Of a stretch of 64,000 nucleotides of DNA, positions 12,366 to 23,956 are shown piece by piece. The notes below the pieces were generated by a model, which was given only the letters and a program-made list of their open reading frames with translations, was not told the origin of the DNA and did not search any database. Source of the stretch: Cyclospora cayetanensis (taxonomy: Eukaryota; Apicomplexa; Conoidasida; Eucoccidiorida; Eimeriidae); assembly GCF_002999335.1 (NCBI RefSeq), contig NW_020312751.1:1-64000 (forward strand), read 5' to 3'. Numbering within the stretch: position 1 is the first letter of the stretch; each line of letters begins with the position of its first letter. The position numbers and the translations under genes are program-made.

Positions 12366-12703
12366 ATGACTATCTTACATTTTTTAGGACGAGGAAAAGC
12401 GTGGGTTGCTCTTATCTCGAGTTTTCTTTTTGGCGCCGCATGCGCACTGGGCCGGGGCGTTAAAGACGAACGTGCAGAAACAACCTTGCAAAACGGTATT
12501 TCTTCGGCAGCTTTTCCCCTTTCTTTCATTTTAATTAGTCTAAACAAGCTTTTCTTGCTAGTGGTCTTTTAGGATCTCCCTGCGTGGTTTCCGCATTCTG
12601 CCTACGACACCCTTCCGCGTCGAGCGGCCGAGTGGCGAGAGGCTCATCAAACCCAGCTTTCACAATGCAAGTTTGTCCCGTATTTGTTGCGATACCAGTT
12701 TAA
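12366..12703 (+). CDS. candidate small secreted protein (two exons)
   Basis: Weakly supported. Exon 1 (12366-12495) opens with ATG and encodes a signal-peptide-like N-terminus: a basic residue pair, the hydrophobic core WVALISSFLFGAACA and a small-residue cleavage site before LGRG. A GT at 12496 and an AG at 12571-12572 give a 77-nt intron that closes in phase. Exon 2 (12573-12703) ends in TAA and yields an 86-residue product with several cysteines. No family is recognised. An alternative phase of exon 2 stays open longer (to about 12810), so the C-terminus is uncertain. Transcript data would settle it. Confidence 0.25.
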
Positions 12704-13233
12704 ACAAGATCACCAGACTTCTTCGAAGTGTCCCATATCTTATAAACAAAACAGGATATCGTAGCGTCGTCATGCGTAGGGCATTTCCCCGGTGCTGTAT
12801 TCTCGCCTGAAAAACGATTTCCATTTCCATTGTTTAATTTGTCATCGCTTCAACCATCTCGTAGTTTCTTGATGAGGTAAGAAGCTGTGCTGTTTGTCTT
12901 TGAAATCATGGACAACTTGCGAAGCGCAGAAGCAGGAAAAGGAGTATACTCGTGCGTGGTATAAGCTGCTTCCTTCTCCCCTGAATCCTTGTCTGGATTG
13001 TTTGTCATCATCGGATCCTTTGAAACCCATGAGTTTGTTTAGATTCCGTCTGTAGCAGTAGCGTCTCGGTCGCACCATCGACCGACTCACTTGTTTTTTA
13101 CCCAGACATCTCTTTCTTCCTTATTCGGAAATCCCTTGCTTTTCGTCTTCCTCCCCCTTCTAGATTTTCCCCCTTATTCTGTCAAGCGCCATTTCGCACA
13201 GCAGAAGGGGGCGGCCTTCTTGTCACTCTTACA

Positions 13234-14252
13234 ATGGCAGGCCCCCCTGAATTTTCTGAGTGCTTCTCGGGGTCCATATGCCCGCTGGAGCCATTCTTCC
13301 GCATGCACACTCAGGCGGGCATTCCTGCTGCCCCTTACAGCCAACAACGAAATCGTTTGGGTTTCGACTCTTTTCTCCGTCTTCACACCGAGCATAGAGT
13401 TGACCCATGGGCTCGCAAGCGCGCAATCAGGCGCCCTTTGAAAGATACTGAGGCAGGCGGTGCTTGCTCCCTATCCCAAGAGCAACAAGAAGCACGAAAC
13501 AGCTATTTCTTTACTGAATCGACAGGAAAGGCCAAGAGCAAGGTCCTGGCCAGTTTCGTTTTGGGTGTAGAACCACCACCTCAACGAGGAGCGCTGGGTA
13601 AGAAACTAGGGAAGGAATGTAGCTGCATAGCGTAGTAAGACTTTCCCAGGTAGTCAACTTCTTTAGGGGTGATATTTAACAGCACAGCTTCTTTTCAGGT
13701 TTCATGCACGCGTATTGACGTAGGCGGGACCTAGTGAGGAACATTTTTGTGCAAAAATGGCCAAGCCAGAGCAGTTGCGCTTTTCATTCTCACACAGAGC
13801 TCTGGTGTGGTGCTCTATGTGAGAACTACACTCAGGATAAAGGCCTAACAGATTTTTGTGCAATTCGGCTAGCAGTCATCCTGTTGCTCGTTGTGTGCAT
13901 GCTCGTGCATGTGTGTGCCATTTTCAACTCAGGCCCCTTGAGACGACAGCGGCACCGCTCATTCATCCTTCCCGCCGCGCCCCCTTTCACATCAGATGTC
14001 TGGGGACTGCGGCAGTCAAAAAACGAGTCTTACAACACCCTTTCGTCCTTTTGCGACGAAAATCAGCCTAAAGGTCTCTCTGTGCCTTCCCCGTTTGCCA
14101 GCAGGGAGGGGCCAGGATGTCCTCGTGGGCCTCCTTGGGGTCCACAAGAGTATTTGTGGTGTTCGAATTCTCCTGGCTGCCGCTGTGCTGACTGTTGCGA
14201 GGTGGCAGTGGAAGCGAGAAGGCAGAGGGGCCAGCCACAGAGAGTATCGAAG
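13234..14252 (+). CDS. probable 5' exons of the Cdh1-like gene
   Basis: Only the last part is well supported. The frame ending GQPQRVSK at 14252, followed by GTGAGAG, joins in phase 0 to the next exon beginning NPYRVLDAP at 14601. This reproduces the family's conserved SK-(I/N)P-(F/Y)-(K/R)VLDAP junction. Upstream of this, open frames at 13234-13635 (ending near a GTAAGAA donor at 13597) and 13734-14252 have low-complexity composition typical of the disordered N-terminus of Cdc20/Cdh1. I could not find the C-box (DR-(F/Y)-IP) in them, so exon choice, start codon and frame are unresolved. Confidence 0.4.
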
Positions 14253-14600
14253 GTGAGAGCGGGAAGCACATGCAGAGAAGGGTTGTTTCTCTATCTACGC
14301 GTCCGCTTACGGAATGTGTGAACTGCGAGGTGTGCCAGTTATAACAGGAGGCTCCTTTGCATAAATACATATATATATGTATCGTCATAGAGACGATTTG
14401 GAGAGGCTTGTCGCTTAGCTGAGGAATGCCTGCCTCACTGCATTTGCCCGTCTCGCTTCGTGTATTGACCCCTTAGGTAGCCAACAAAAACGCACGCAGG
14501 CTGGCCCCGTAGTCTCTGATTCTGCAGTGAATTGCCAGTCGCCTGCCTTCTGCGCTTACAAATGATCTCTCGCTGGCTTTTGTTTGGGGTATGCTTGCAG

Positions 14601-17226
14601 AACCCTTACCGCGTATTGGATGCTCCCAATTTACCAGATGATTTCTACCTGAATCTCATTGACTGGTCCCTCGCAGATTGGGTCGCTGTCGGCATACGAG
14701 GCTCCGTCCTGCTCTGGAATGCAAAAACTGCAGCCACCGAAGTCCTCTTTAGCAAAACTGCTGCTCCTGCCTTAGAGGTGACCACACGTTGCGGAGGGAC
14801 GGGGACAGCGTGCACACGCAGTTGGAACACATACATCCACAGCAGTGCAATGCCAGATCTCGATGTGTTCATTGGTTGCGCTGGATATCTCTTAGTTGCA
14901 AAGGCCCTCTTTGCATCTCTGTCTCCTGCACCCCTCTGTTCGCTGCCCGCTTCCTCACTCCTTTCGTGCCCCTGGAGCTTCCCCCTCCCCTCCTTGTCTT
15001 GCGTCTATTCACGTGCGTCCTGTCCTGAACGCGATTTTCATTCCTCTTGTTCTGCGCTTGCTTCGGCTTCTTGCACCTCTTTCCTTGCAGGAGGTGGCTT
15101 CCGTCTCCTTCTGCCGCGCTAATCCCCAATTGCTGTTTGTGGGGTTCCGCAACGGCAGCGGGGAGCTGTGGGATGTGGCCGCGAAAACGAAACTAAGGAA
15201 CCTCAGCGGTCACAAGAGCCGCTGCGCTGTTTCCGTGTGGAGTCGGCAGCAGATGCTGCTTTGGACAGGCTCCCGAGACCAAACCATCCTCATGCGGGAT
15301 CTCAGATGCGTAGGCACCCGTGTGCTGTAGTATCCGTTTGCCTTCCCCTGCACTCGTCTCCTGCGTATGAGGCTGCTTTCTTCGAGCTACTGAGCTCTTC
15401 CTGAGCAGCATCACGAGCTTTATCCTGTTCTGTGCCCTACGTGCTTGCTTCTTCGGCCGCCGCAGATAATTCTACCTCTATATTTTTCCGTGCAGCGTCG
15501 CTTTCACGCTGCATTTGCTTCCTGCCGTCATCTTCCCCCCTCCACTGCGCTGCCGTCCTGTGGGTGTATTCGTGCAGCGAGATGCGTTCTCTTCTTCGTT
15601 CTTCTTCCACCAATCCGAGCTCTGCGGTCTGGACCTGTCGCCTTCTGAGCATCTCCTCGCATCCGGTGGCAACGACAACCTTCTGTGTGTCTGGGACTTG
15701 CGGCAGACCATCCATCGCAGATTGGCATCGGTGGAGGCTTCCACCGTAGATTCCCTGGGCGTCGGCAAGTCATGGGAGTTGGCACCTGGTACGGATGCCG
15801 TAGTCAACTGCATGCGGCTCCCACCCCCACGCAGACATCCTGAGGGGGCCCTCTGGGGATTATCCCCCGGATGGGGCCTCTCGCAGGGGTGTTCTCCGGC
15901 TGTCGGAGCATGGCAAGAGCCGAGGAGCCGCTTCGAAGGGCTTTCGTGGGAGGGAGGAGTGTCAGGAGGAGCAGCTGCTGTGCAAGGCAGTGACGCGGCG
16001 GATCCTACCTCAGTGACCACGTCTACCCGTTCCTCTCCCGAAGGTGCCCCGAGGGAGATCGACAGTGCTTCCGCGGCTTCTCCTTTGTCTTCGACCTTCT
16101 CTCCTGGTTCCTTTGTCTCGTTGTCTCCCCTCCCGCCAGCCCCTTGGCAGCACCAGCCAAGGCCAGATGCAGAGCGGCGAATGCCCACAGTTGCAGCCGA
16201 CCTCACTTCAGCACCAATGGCAGCAGCAGACGCAGAAACAGCATTCTCCGAAGCAGCTGCCAGGCCTGCAAGCGCGACTGCGGCGGCCGCAGCTGCGGCT
16301 GCAGCCGCTGCAAGAGGGCGAACAACAAAGCCCTTGCTCGTGTACAGTGAACACAAGGCAGCGATTAAGGCAGTTAAGTTCTGCCCCCAGATCGACGGGC
16401 TCCTCGCCAGTGGCGGGGGTACCGCAGATCGATATATCCGTCTGTGGAATGCGAAGCTGTAAGCCCTGACTGAACCTCAAACCCTTAGTTCTTATTGTCG
16501 TACAAAGGTACTCCCTGATGTGCGTTTAGATGCGACGGGCGAAAAAGGAGGGCGATGCCTCTTCTGTGTCTGTTGGCTCAGGGGCAGCAGTCGCAGCGTT
16601 TGCAGCGTCGATACTGGATGCCAAGTCTGCAACATTTGCTTTTCGCCGCATTCCTTTTCCTTCCTTAGCACCCACGGGTTCTCTTTGAACCAGGTCTTTC
16701 TTTGGCGCTTCTCTCCCTCCCTCTTATCCACGCCGCTGCCCGCTCAAACAAGCCACAAAACGCTGGAACCCTCCCTCCTAGAGTCTCTCTATCCGGACCT
16801 ACAAGCTGAATACGCCAACGCGGTTGACCCCATCACAAAGGCAGCCACACTTACCGGTAAGAGGGTTTTGAGATACGGCAGCCTTGGTAGATGGAGATTT
16901 TTATCAAGCTCCGGGGCACTTGCTTCTAGTACGGGAAATGACATCTATTTTGGTGGGTGCAGAAGGCACTTGGAGAAATGCGGTATGCTATGCTTGCTTC
17001 GCGTGTCTACGGATCCCTGACCCCCCACAGTGTCTTCACCGGTCTCGCAGCTGACACTTCAGGGAGCTTGCGATCCGTTTATTCAGGTCACAGCGCCCGC
17101 GTGCTATTTTTGGCTGCTTCTCCCTGCGGCTGTAGAGTGGTAACGGGAGCCGGACGAGGCGATGAGAGCCTCCGATTCTGGCGGGTATTCCAGCAGCCAG
17201 GAGACAGCGTTGACGAATACGCTTAG
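14601..17226 (+). CDS. Cdh1/fizzy-related APC/C activator, WD40 domain
   Basis: WD40 co-activator that recruits substrates to the anaphase-promoting complex. Five exons close exactly in phase: 14601-14777, 15091-15309, 15578-16458, 16582-16856 and 17087-17226. Recognisable blades in order: YRVLDAPNLPDDFYLNLIDW, then GELWDVAAKTKLRNLSGHK, then SRDQTILMRDLR, then SELCGLDLSPSEHLLASGGN, then KAAIKAVKFCPQ with LLASGGGTADRYIRLWN, then QVCNICFSPH with STHGFSLNQV, and finally SARVLFLAASP with ESLRFWRVF. The ILMRD and ELCGLD blocks favour Cdh1 over Cdc20. Oddities: about 200 residues of Pro/Ser/Ala-rich sequence, including an Ala run, are inserted between two blades within exon 3. Two extra residues (RG) interrupt GAG-DE in the last blade. 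The protein ends VDEYA without the terminal Ile-Arg tail that docks on the APC/C. N-terminal exons lie upstream. Confidence 0.9.
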
Positions 17227-18249
17227 CTGGCAGCAATGCCGTGGCTACACATGTGCAGTTAGAGACTTGCTTCCGCCTTTTCTTCTGTGTAATAGCAGGC
17301 AGGAGTGGAGGGGGGAACGTTTTAGGCAGGGAGAAGGGGCACCGGGTCAGTTGCGATTTTGTAGGGGGAAAAGACAGATTTTGGTGGGTGTAGAAGGCAC
17401 AAAGAAAAACGTAGTACGCTCATGTTTTGTAGTTTCCCTCGCGCTTTTCATCTGTGCGCTTGCATGCGCATGGTGCACCTCCGTGTGCCTCCTCAAGCCG
17501 CTGCCACGTGCCCTACCGTATATTCTGCTCACGGCAGTTTCTGGATGGGCGCCTGGGAGCTACTTAGCCCACCTGCACGCGAACGTTTGGAAGAGCAGTC
17601 CACGCATCATTTTTCTGAAGTACTCTAAGCGAGCATGTGAACATGTATTTACGGTTGGGGTGCAAGACTTCGGGTCTGTGCGCTTCGCGATACAGACAAG
17701 ACGGCACACTGTAAATTATCGCCGAAGGCCTGTACAGAAGCATTTGCCAAAGGCGCATTCGAGAGAGAAGCGGTGACTAAGCTTAAACTTGTTGTTTTGG
17801 CTGCAAAACAAATGAAACATGCTGCGCAGCGCGTCTCAGGTTTCATCTGTAGTCGCCGTGGGGAGACACTTTCCTGTTGACTCAAAACATGTTGTTGGGT
17901 GTTCTTGGAAACGAACTCCCTTACTCCGCTGACCGCAACCCTAAGAGTTAGCGACATGAAGGAAGAGGGACGGTAGTGTGCGCATAGCTAGACCTTCTAT
18001 GTACTCCAAGCACTCACGGCTAGTTGCACATGAGCAGGATGTGGCCAACCTGATGGCACCTCATCATTAGTTAACGCATCCGCAAACTCCCCTTCAATAT
18101 TTTGACATTTACTCTGTTTATTGGCTTACGAACCAGTCGCTAGCCCTAGTGAAGACCCAGCCGACGAGCTGCAAAGCCGAAGAAGCTTGCTCGTAGCCGT
18201 CTTCTTGTGCTGCGTTGCTGAGTTGCCCGCATGGAGACTCTGCCTTCGA

Positions 18250-19440
18250 GGTAGGTGCCGACTCTACCCCGCTCACTGTAGATTATTGAGCCTTGCTGAG
18301 GAGACCAGCAGTTGCTCATTTCTAGCGCTTTCCGGAAAACTAACCTCCATAGCGGGCAGATGTGGAGAAATGCGCGTCCTCCAATGAGTCACTCATGGCA
18401 CACCTAAAATTGCGACATCGTACTCGGAACCAACATGGAATTCACGAACTATGCTGAGGGTAGCCTATTCTGAGTCAAAGTGGCCGTGGACCGCCGTTGC
18501 CTTGCCAGTCATTGCTTCCTGCTGGTTGTCAGCTAACCTGAGTCTTCGAGACTGCGCCAAATAGTGAACAGGCACGCTGCACTTCTGCGTCATCTCCTCG
18601 AATAGCAGGTTCGCTTCAGTGTGAGGTAAGGCTAACGTTTCTTGTCCATTAATGTGCGCTTGGAGCGGAGCAGAAATCGACCGCTGGAAAATCATCGACT
18701 GTGACTCCATCCTCTGTAGCCCCCTTCACTCTGCTGTAGCGTGCGTGGAGAAACCTTCCGTATCCCTAACGCGCCGCCTTTGCTCGCCTAGCAGCCTTCT
18801 TACACTAAGCCCAGAAATGTTGTCCAGCTTCTCTTGCGGTTTGTGTTGGAATTCGCGGATTATATGTCCCAAGTTTCACAAAAGAAGTCTATGCGTTGAT
18901 AGGTGGCTCTCTAGGCGCAACTACAAATGGGAGTACCCTTCGGCCGTTTTTGCCAGTCGACTTAGGCTGCAGACTAGGGGCGGTCGACACGGCGTGGGCT
19001 GCCTATGTTTCAAGCTTACAGATGCCCCTGCATATCCGATTAAAGACGGAGGCGTTGCGCTCATTTGCTCCTGAAGCCTCGTCCTGTGCACATAGAAGCC
19101 CGACTAATGTGTGTGTAGGCTTAAACTATATGATAACCTGTGGGTAAACAAACTCCTTTACCTGAATTGAACCACTGTTAAAGTACTTCTTTTTCAATAG
19201 ACACAGGTCAAGAAGCCCTTGGTTGTCTTCTTCCAAGGGGCACAAAGCGAGGTGCATCTCCAACTAGCTGATAAAGCTTTCCAGTATTTGCTCATCCTTA
19301 CGGCCGTCATACTTTTCTGGTCAGCATAACCTTATCGACGGATCCATAAACATGTGTTTGGCTGGATAATCATGCCTGCGCACCACCTATGGCGCTACTA
19401 CGTTCACATCAGCTTGCAAGCCGGCCTCTGCCTCTGCCAG
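18250..19440 (+). repeat. diverged copy of dispersed element (copy 1)
   Basis: Sequence here matches, in the same order and orientation, a second stretch at about 51.47-52.95 kb. The clearest shared blocks are CTAACCTCCATAGCGGGCAG (about 18343 and 51580) with similar flanks on both sides, and TATTTGCTCATCCTTACGGC (about 19286 and 52773) followed by a further 100 nt of partial similarity. By eye, identity in the aligned blocks is roughly 60-80 percent, with the middle too diverged to align. This is direct observation. Whether it is a transposon relic or an old segmental duplication cannot be told: no terminal repeats or transposase-like frame were seen. Confidence 0.5.
19225..19440 (-). pseudogene. 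decayed copy of the 52.6 kb ORF
   Basis: On the minus strand this stretch aligns with the ORF at 52606-52953. The conserved core reads PEKYDGRKDEQI here and PERYDGRKDEQI there. In this copy the matching frame is broken by in-frame stops just before the core (TGA) and shortly after it (TAG), with no compensating splice sites evident. It is therefore read as a relic. The function of the intact relative is unknown. Confidence 0.45.
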
Positions 19441-21735
19441 CGTCTGTCGCTAGAGGCTTTCCTATCATCTTGTTGTAAAAGTCAATCAAGTCACTAATTT
19501 ACCCTACAGCGGACCCTCCAGTAAATTTACACCTAGTGGATGAGAGGGGAACGGCTGTAGAAAAGTACACGTTACTACCAGCGTACGTAGAACGTCAAAT
19601 TCTAAATCAATCCACACTTTTGAAAATTGTTTTCCAAAAGAACTCCCTTATTTTCTTGCCCACTCCCTTCAGAAGTCCGAAGCTAAGTGCGGGCAGCTAC
19701 ACCCTTAAACACTCCGAGAATTCACAGATAGCTTTACGCAGCATCCTGCTCATAAGCACACAACATTGTCTCTTACACTACTCCGCAGCTGATAGGTTAT
19801 TGAAGCAGAAATACCGTTAAGTCAATTCTGTACTAATTCTAAGTTACATGTACCTAATGGCGTATAAAATTTTGAAGTGCATTTGAACCCGCCACAGCAC
19901 GGGACGCAGCTCTTGCATTCCTGGGCTCAGAAAGCTGCCAAGCAGGAGTAAGCCCTCCAGTAGGCCCTTAAACACTGCAGCTGCTGATCTCTCACGGCGT
20001 TGTACAAGCCCGCCAGGTGTGGCCCCCTTGAAAAGCAGAGCACCCAGCTAGCCACAGCGAGTCAATGTAGCACAAAGCCCAGAGTCTCGTTAAGCAGACC
20101 TAGTTCTGGACCCTTATCAAGTTTGAAGAGGGAATGATATGGTTAGTTTTCCAAAGAACTTTCCCTCTTCGTGCTGACATTGCATAGGCTTCCTGGAGCA
20201 CAAGAGGACAGTGCTGGTGGTTGTCAATATACGCTCCGAGAAAGCCCAGCATTCTCGTTCGGTAGCGTTTAGCACTTCAGCGCGCAGCCACACAGCAGTG
20301 TTCTTTGTAGTATGGAGCTCAGGAGCCCTTCGCTCGAGTGCCTAGCGTTCACAAACAGCCACTTACTGTAAGCTGTACCAACTTTGCGTGACGTCTCTAC
20401 CAGTACAGGAACTGTCCATATGTGCTTGCGGCCGTTGGTGAAGTAAGTCGTCCCTGGCTGGCTACAGTGCTGTGCTCGTTAGGGAGGGACCCTCCCGAGC
20501 CTCCGCCTGCTCGGAGCGGTGCGAAGTCCCTCTGGTTCAAGAATACAAATGGTGCTCTCACAGACCCTTAGTAGCGTGGACACATATTTTCGGCCCCGAG
20601 GGACGTTTATCAAGCTTGTCAGCAGCACCAAGGGACATGTTGTGTTGAAAGACACAGGCGGCGTTTTATGGCAGAGGCGTGAATCCTATAATTAACGAAC
20701 CATAAGCACTTGAATCAACAAAGACATCTCACGGCGAGAATGTGTAAACCATAAGCAGCGCTCGACGCACAATACACCGCACAGCCTCGACCACACTTTC
20801 ATAATTTGCCGACTCGCAGAACCCTGAGCCGTCCACAGTGGTGACCCTATTTCTTAAGCCCGGAGTTTTACCCTACGCCTTGCCTCCATAATGCACTTGA
20901 AGAACTGGAAAAGGCGGGATGTAACTTCCCAAAGATACTTCCTCGGGGGTTTGGAGCTTCTAGGCTCAAAGACCATTGGTGGAGGGCCCCTTCATCCAGC
21001 CGCGCAACACCCCGGGCAAGTTTCCCTGCCGGCCATCTACGATCAAGGCGCCTCAGGTAGCTTGAGGACAGTTATTCCTCTTCGCCGCCTTCTTTCTCTC
21101 TACCTTTGTAGACTTCTTGCTCCGCTCGATCGAGGTCCCCGCTAGTTCCTTTTCGTCGGAGGACGGGTCGGGTGGCGTGGCAGCAACGGAAGTTGCGTGC
21201 TCGAAGACAGAAGCGGTTTTTTCATGGCGGAGGTGGCTGAGCGCGTTGAAAAAGGAAGAGAGGCGAAGAAAGCAAAGGGGAAGCACGCGAAACACCAAGG
21301 CAGGAAGCAGCCGAGGCGAAAAAGTTGCACACAAAGAAGGAACTCTGCGGCCCTTCTGAAAGGTCTCCCGTGGTTCTGGAGTCGGCGTACTTAAAAGAAA
21401 ACAATCGCGAAGAGACCCCGTTTTTTCTCCCTTTCGTCTGCCTTCCCTCTCGGGGTGAGTCCTAAGAACCCCCCTCCCTCCTATCAAGGGCCATCGCTGC
21501 CGCCGCCACTGCTACCGCTGGAGGAAAAAGTAAGGCTCCTGCTGGGATTTGAATGGAAGCAGCAACAACAGCGGCAGCGGCTGTATCAGCCACCCTCTGA
21601 GGGCCTCTGAGGCGCTGCCCTTCCCTCTGCTTCCGAGTTTCTCCGATCAAACGTCACCACGGCATCTGGCTGTATCCTTGAGTGCGCGAGTGCAGACACA
21701 GATCACCCCTTCAAGGCGCTTCGAGAGCTCCCCAG

Positions 21736-23911
21736 ATGGAGCTCCCTTACGCCCCCGAGGGGGTTCCCCCGGAGGATCGAACGGGCGGTTCTGAGGCATC
21801 GGACTTGGGGGCCCCACCACGGCCACCTGAGGCCCCTTTCAACCGGGCACTTTCCGCGCCAGTAAGAAATACTCCTCTCCCCCAGAAAGCCCACTCGCTG
21901 GAAAGCCCACAGCGCCTCCTCTCTGCGGCGAGAGGGGGGCCTCTTTCAGAGATGGAAGGCCCCTCTCTCCCGCGGATGGTCCGGTCGTGGAGCCCTCCGG
22001 GGGTCTCATGGAAGCACCAGAGACTCCCATCGGCGGGAAAAGGGGGCCTCTGTGGAGAGCTCGAAGGGCCCGCGGAAGGCCTCCAGGAGCTTCCAACGGA
22101 CAAAGAGGGCAACCTTCCCAGAGCGACGCAGGGGCCCCTTCCAGAAGAGGTTTGGCGATCTGAAAAAAGTGGCGATCGACCCCTATTAGGCCAAAAAGAC
22201 CCTCCAGGCGCACAGGGCCTTGCAGGGCCGAAGAAGGCGCCCTCGGAGCGCACGGATGTGGGCGCGTCATCAGAGATTGAGGCTTCTTCTTCAAAGACAG
22301 TAGAGGGGCTCGAAGGGCCTCCCTCCGGTGATTCGTGCCTCTCCGGGCAAAGGGCTTCTTCGGAGATTCAGTGGACGAGAGCGCCTCCTCAGGAGCCTTC
22401 CGAAGGGTCTGCGTCAACTTTCCTCGGTACTCCCAAGGAGGCCTCTGTTCGCGCCAGAGGCCTTGTGTCATCCACGCCCCCCCTCGCGCTACCCAGCGTT
22501 CCCCCTTCCCCAAGTGGGAGTGAGGAGGCTGTGGGGAGCTCCTCGTGGCTTCCTGCACCGCATACACAGATGGGAGGGGGGGGCCCATGTGCAGTGGCAG
22601 CAGACGCACATGTGTCGGGGGCCCCAGCAGGGCCCCCGCTTCGCCAGGGGCCCGCTACGGCCTCCGGGGGCCTCATAGGGGCCCCAAATCTCGGAAACGC
22701 TGCAGTAGAAATCCACGTGAACGAAGCCTCTGAAGCCTCGGCGCTTCCCGCGTCCTTAGAGTCCGAAGGGGGGGCCCCTGGCTCTCCGGAGGCGCCCAAA
22801 GCCTTAAGGGCCTTGGAGGCAATCGGAACCCCATCTACACCACAGCAGGGTTCTTTGGTGTCAGGCGCAGGTCCTCGGGAGTCTCCCGAGACTTTCTTGG
22901 CTTCGCATTTTTCTGTTGACACGCTACCCTGTCAGCCGCCCCAAGGGAAGGGCCCTCTGCTGGAGGGCCCCGACATGGCCCCTAGCGGCACGCTCTTGGA
23001 TGTGTCAGGCAAGGATTCACAGCTTCGCGTACAGCGGGATAGGGAGGGGGCTGAGGACAAGGGGCCCCTCAAGGCGTCGGAGGGAGACAAGAGGCCCTCA
23101 GGGCTCTTGGAGCCGCATGGACTTGCTTTGCCCGCCGCCCTCAGTAGTCTTGCGAATGAGGGCTTCAAGCGAGTAGCCACTGAGTCTTGCATGCACCCGC
23201 GTAGTCGCGGCAACTCAAGCAGCAGTGAACGCGAGATGGGGGGTCAGCAGGATCCCGAGGGGCCCCTTGTGTGCCTGCCGCCACGGCCTCCCTTCGTGCC
23301 TCCTCTTACCCTCATCCCCGACATTCCGTTGACACCTCCCCAGCAGCAGCAAGAGGAGCTTCGGCAAGGCCAGGGCTCTGCTGTAGGCGTGAAGGGCCTT
23401 TTGGCCTCAATGTGGGGCCGCGTTAGCTGGGGATCGGTTCCTCAGCAGCAACAGCAGCAGCAACAAGAAGAGGCCCCTCACCTGCGGCGTCCCAGGCGGG
23501 TAAGCGGGGCGGCGCTTGGGTATGTACAGACGGAACCAGCCGTGCAGCAGTCCCAGCAGCAGGAAAAGCAGCAAGATGAAAAACCGCAGCAGCAGCAGCA
23601 GCAGCAGCAGCACGCAACCGGAGTCTCGGGGGTGTGGAGTGGCCGTGAGGTTTCCCATCATGGTGAAACACCCGAGGCACTGCCCTCAAGAGTTCCCACT
23701 TTGGCTCGACGCCGCGTTAGGGGCCCCGCAACTGCCGCTCTTTCCGCGCAGCAACAGCAGCTGGCGCATGCGAGGTTGCTCGTGCCTGAAGCCTCCGAAG
23801 CAGAAGGGAGTGGGGAGGCCTCAGGGGCCCCCAGTGACTCGTTCCATACACTGCGGGGGGGCCCCTCCGAGAAGCTCCGACGACGTGTGTCCCGCGCCAT
23901 CGGCGTCAGCG

Positions 23912-23956
<45 letters not shown>

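Larger units (their letters stand above)
17227..21681. other. gene-poor block
   Basis: About 4.4 kb without a convincing gene. It contains degenerate repeat-family sequence (described separately) and many stop codons in all frames between 17.9 and 20.9 kb. From about 21.05 kb GC rises and open frames appear on both strands (21053-21487 minus; 21117-21394 plus, Lys/Arg-rich). Some of these may be 5' UTR or a first exon of the large gene that follows. Confidence 0.4.

Noticed and set aside
15478..16356. 292-codon minus-strand frame with poly-Ala
   Set aside because: Antisense of the third Cdh1 exon, which has clear WD40 motifs at both ends.
18250..19440. LTR or LINE retrotransposon
   Set aside because: No reverse transcriptase, integrase or terminal repeat could be seen in either copy of the dispersed element.
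21839..22609. 256-codon minus-strand frame over the large exon
   Set aside because: Antisense shadow of the Pro/Gly-rich plus-strand exon; no domain, and the CAG-phase rule and downstream splicing support plus.
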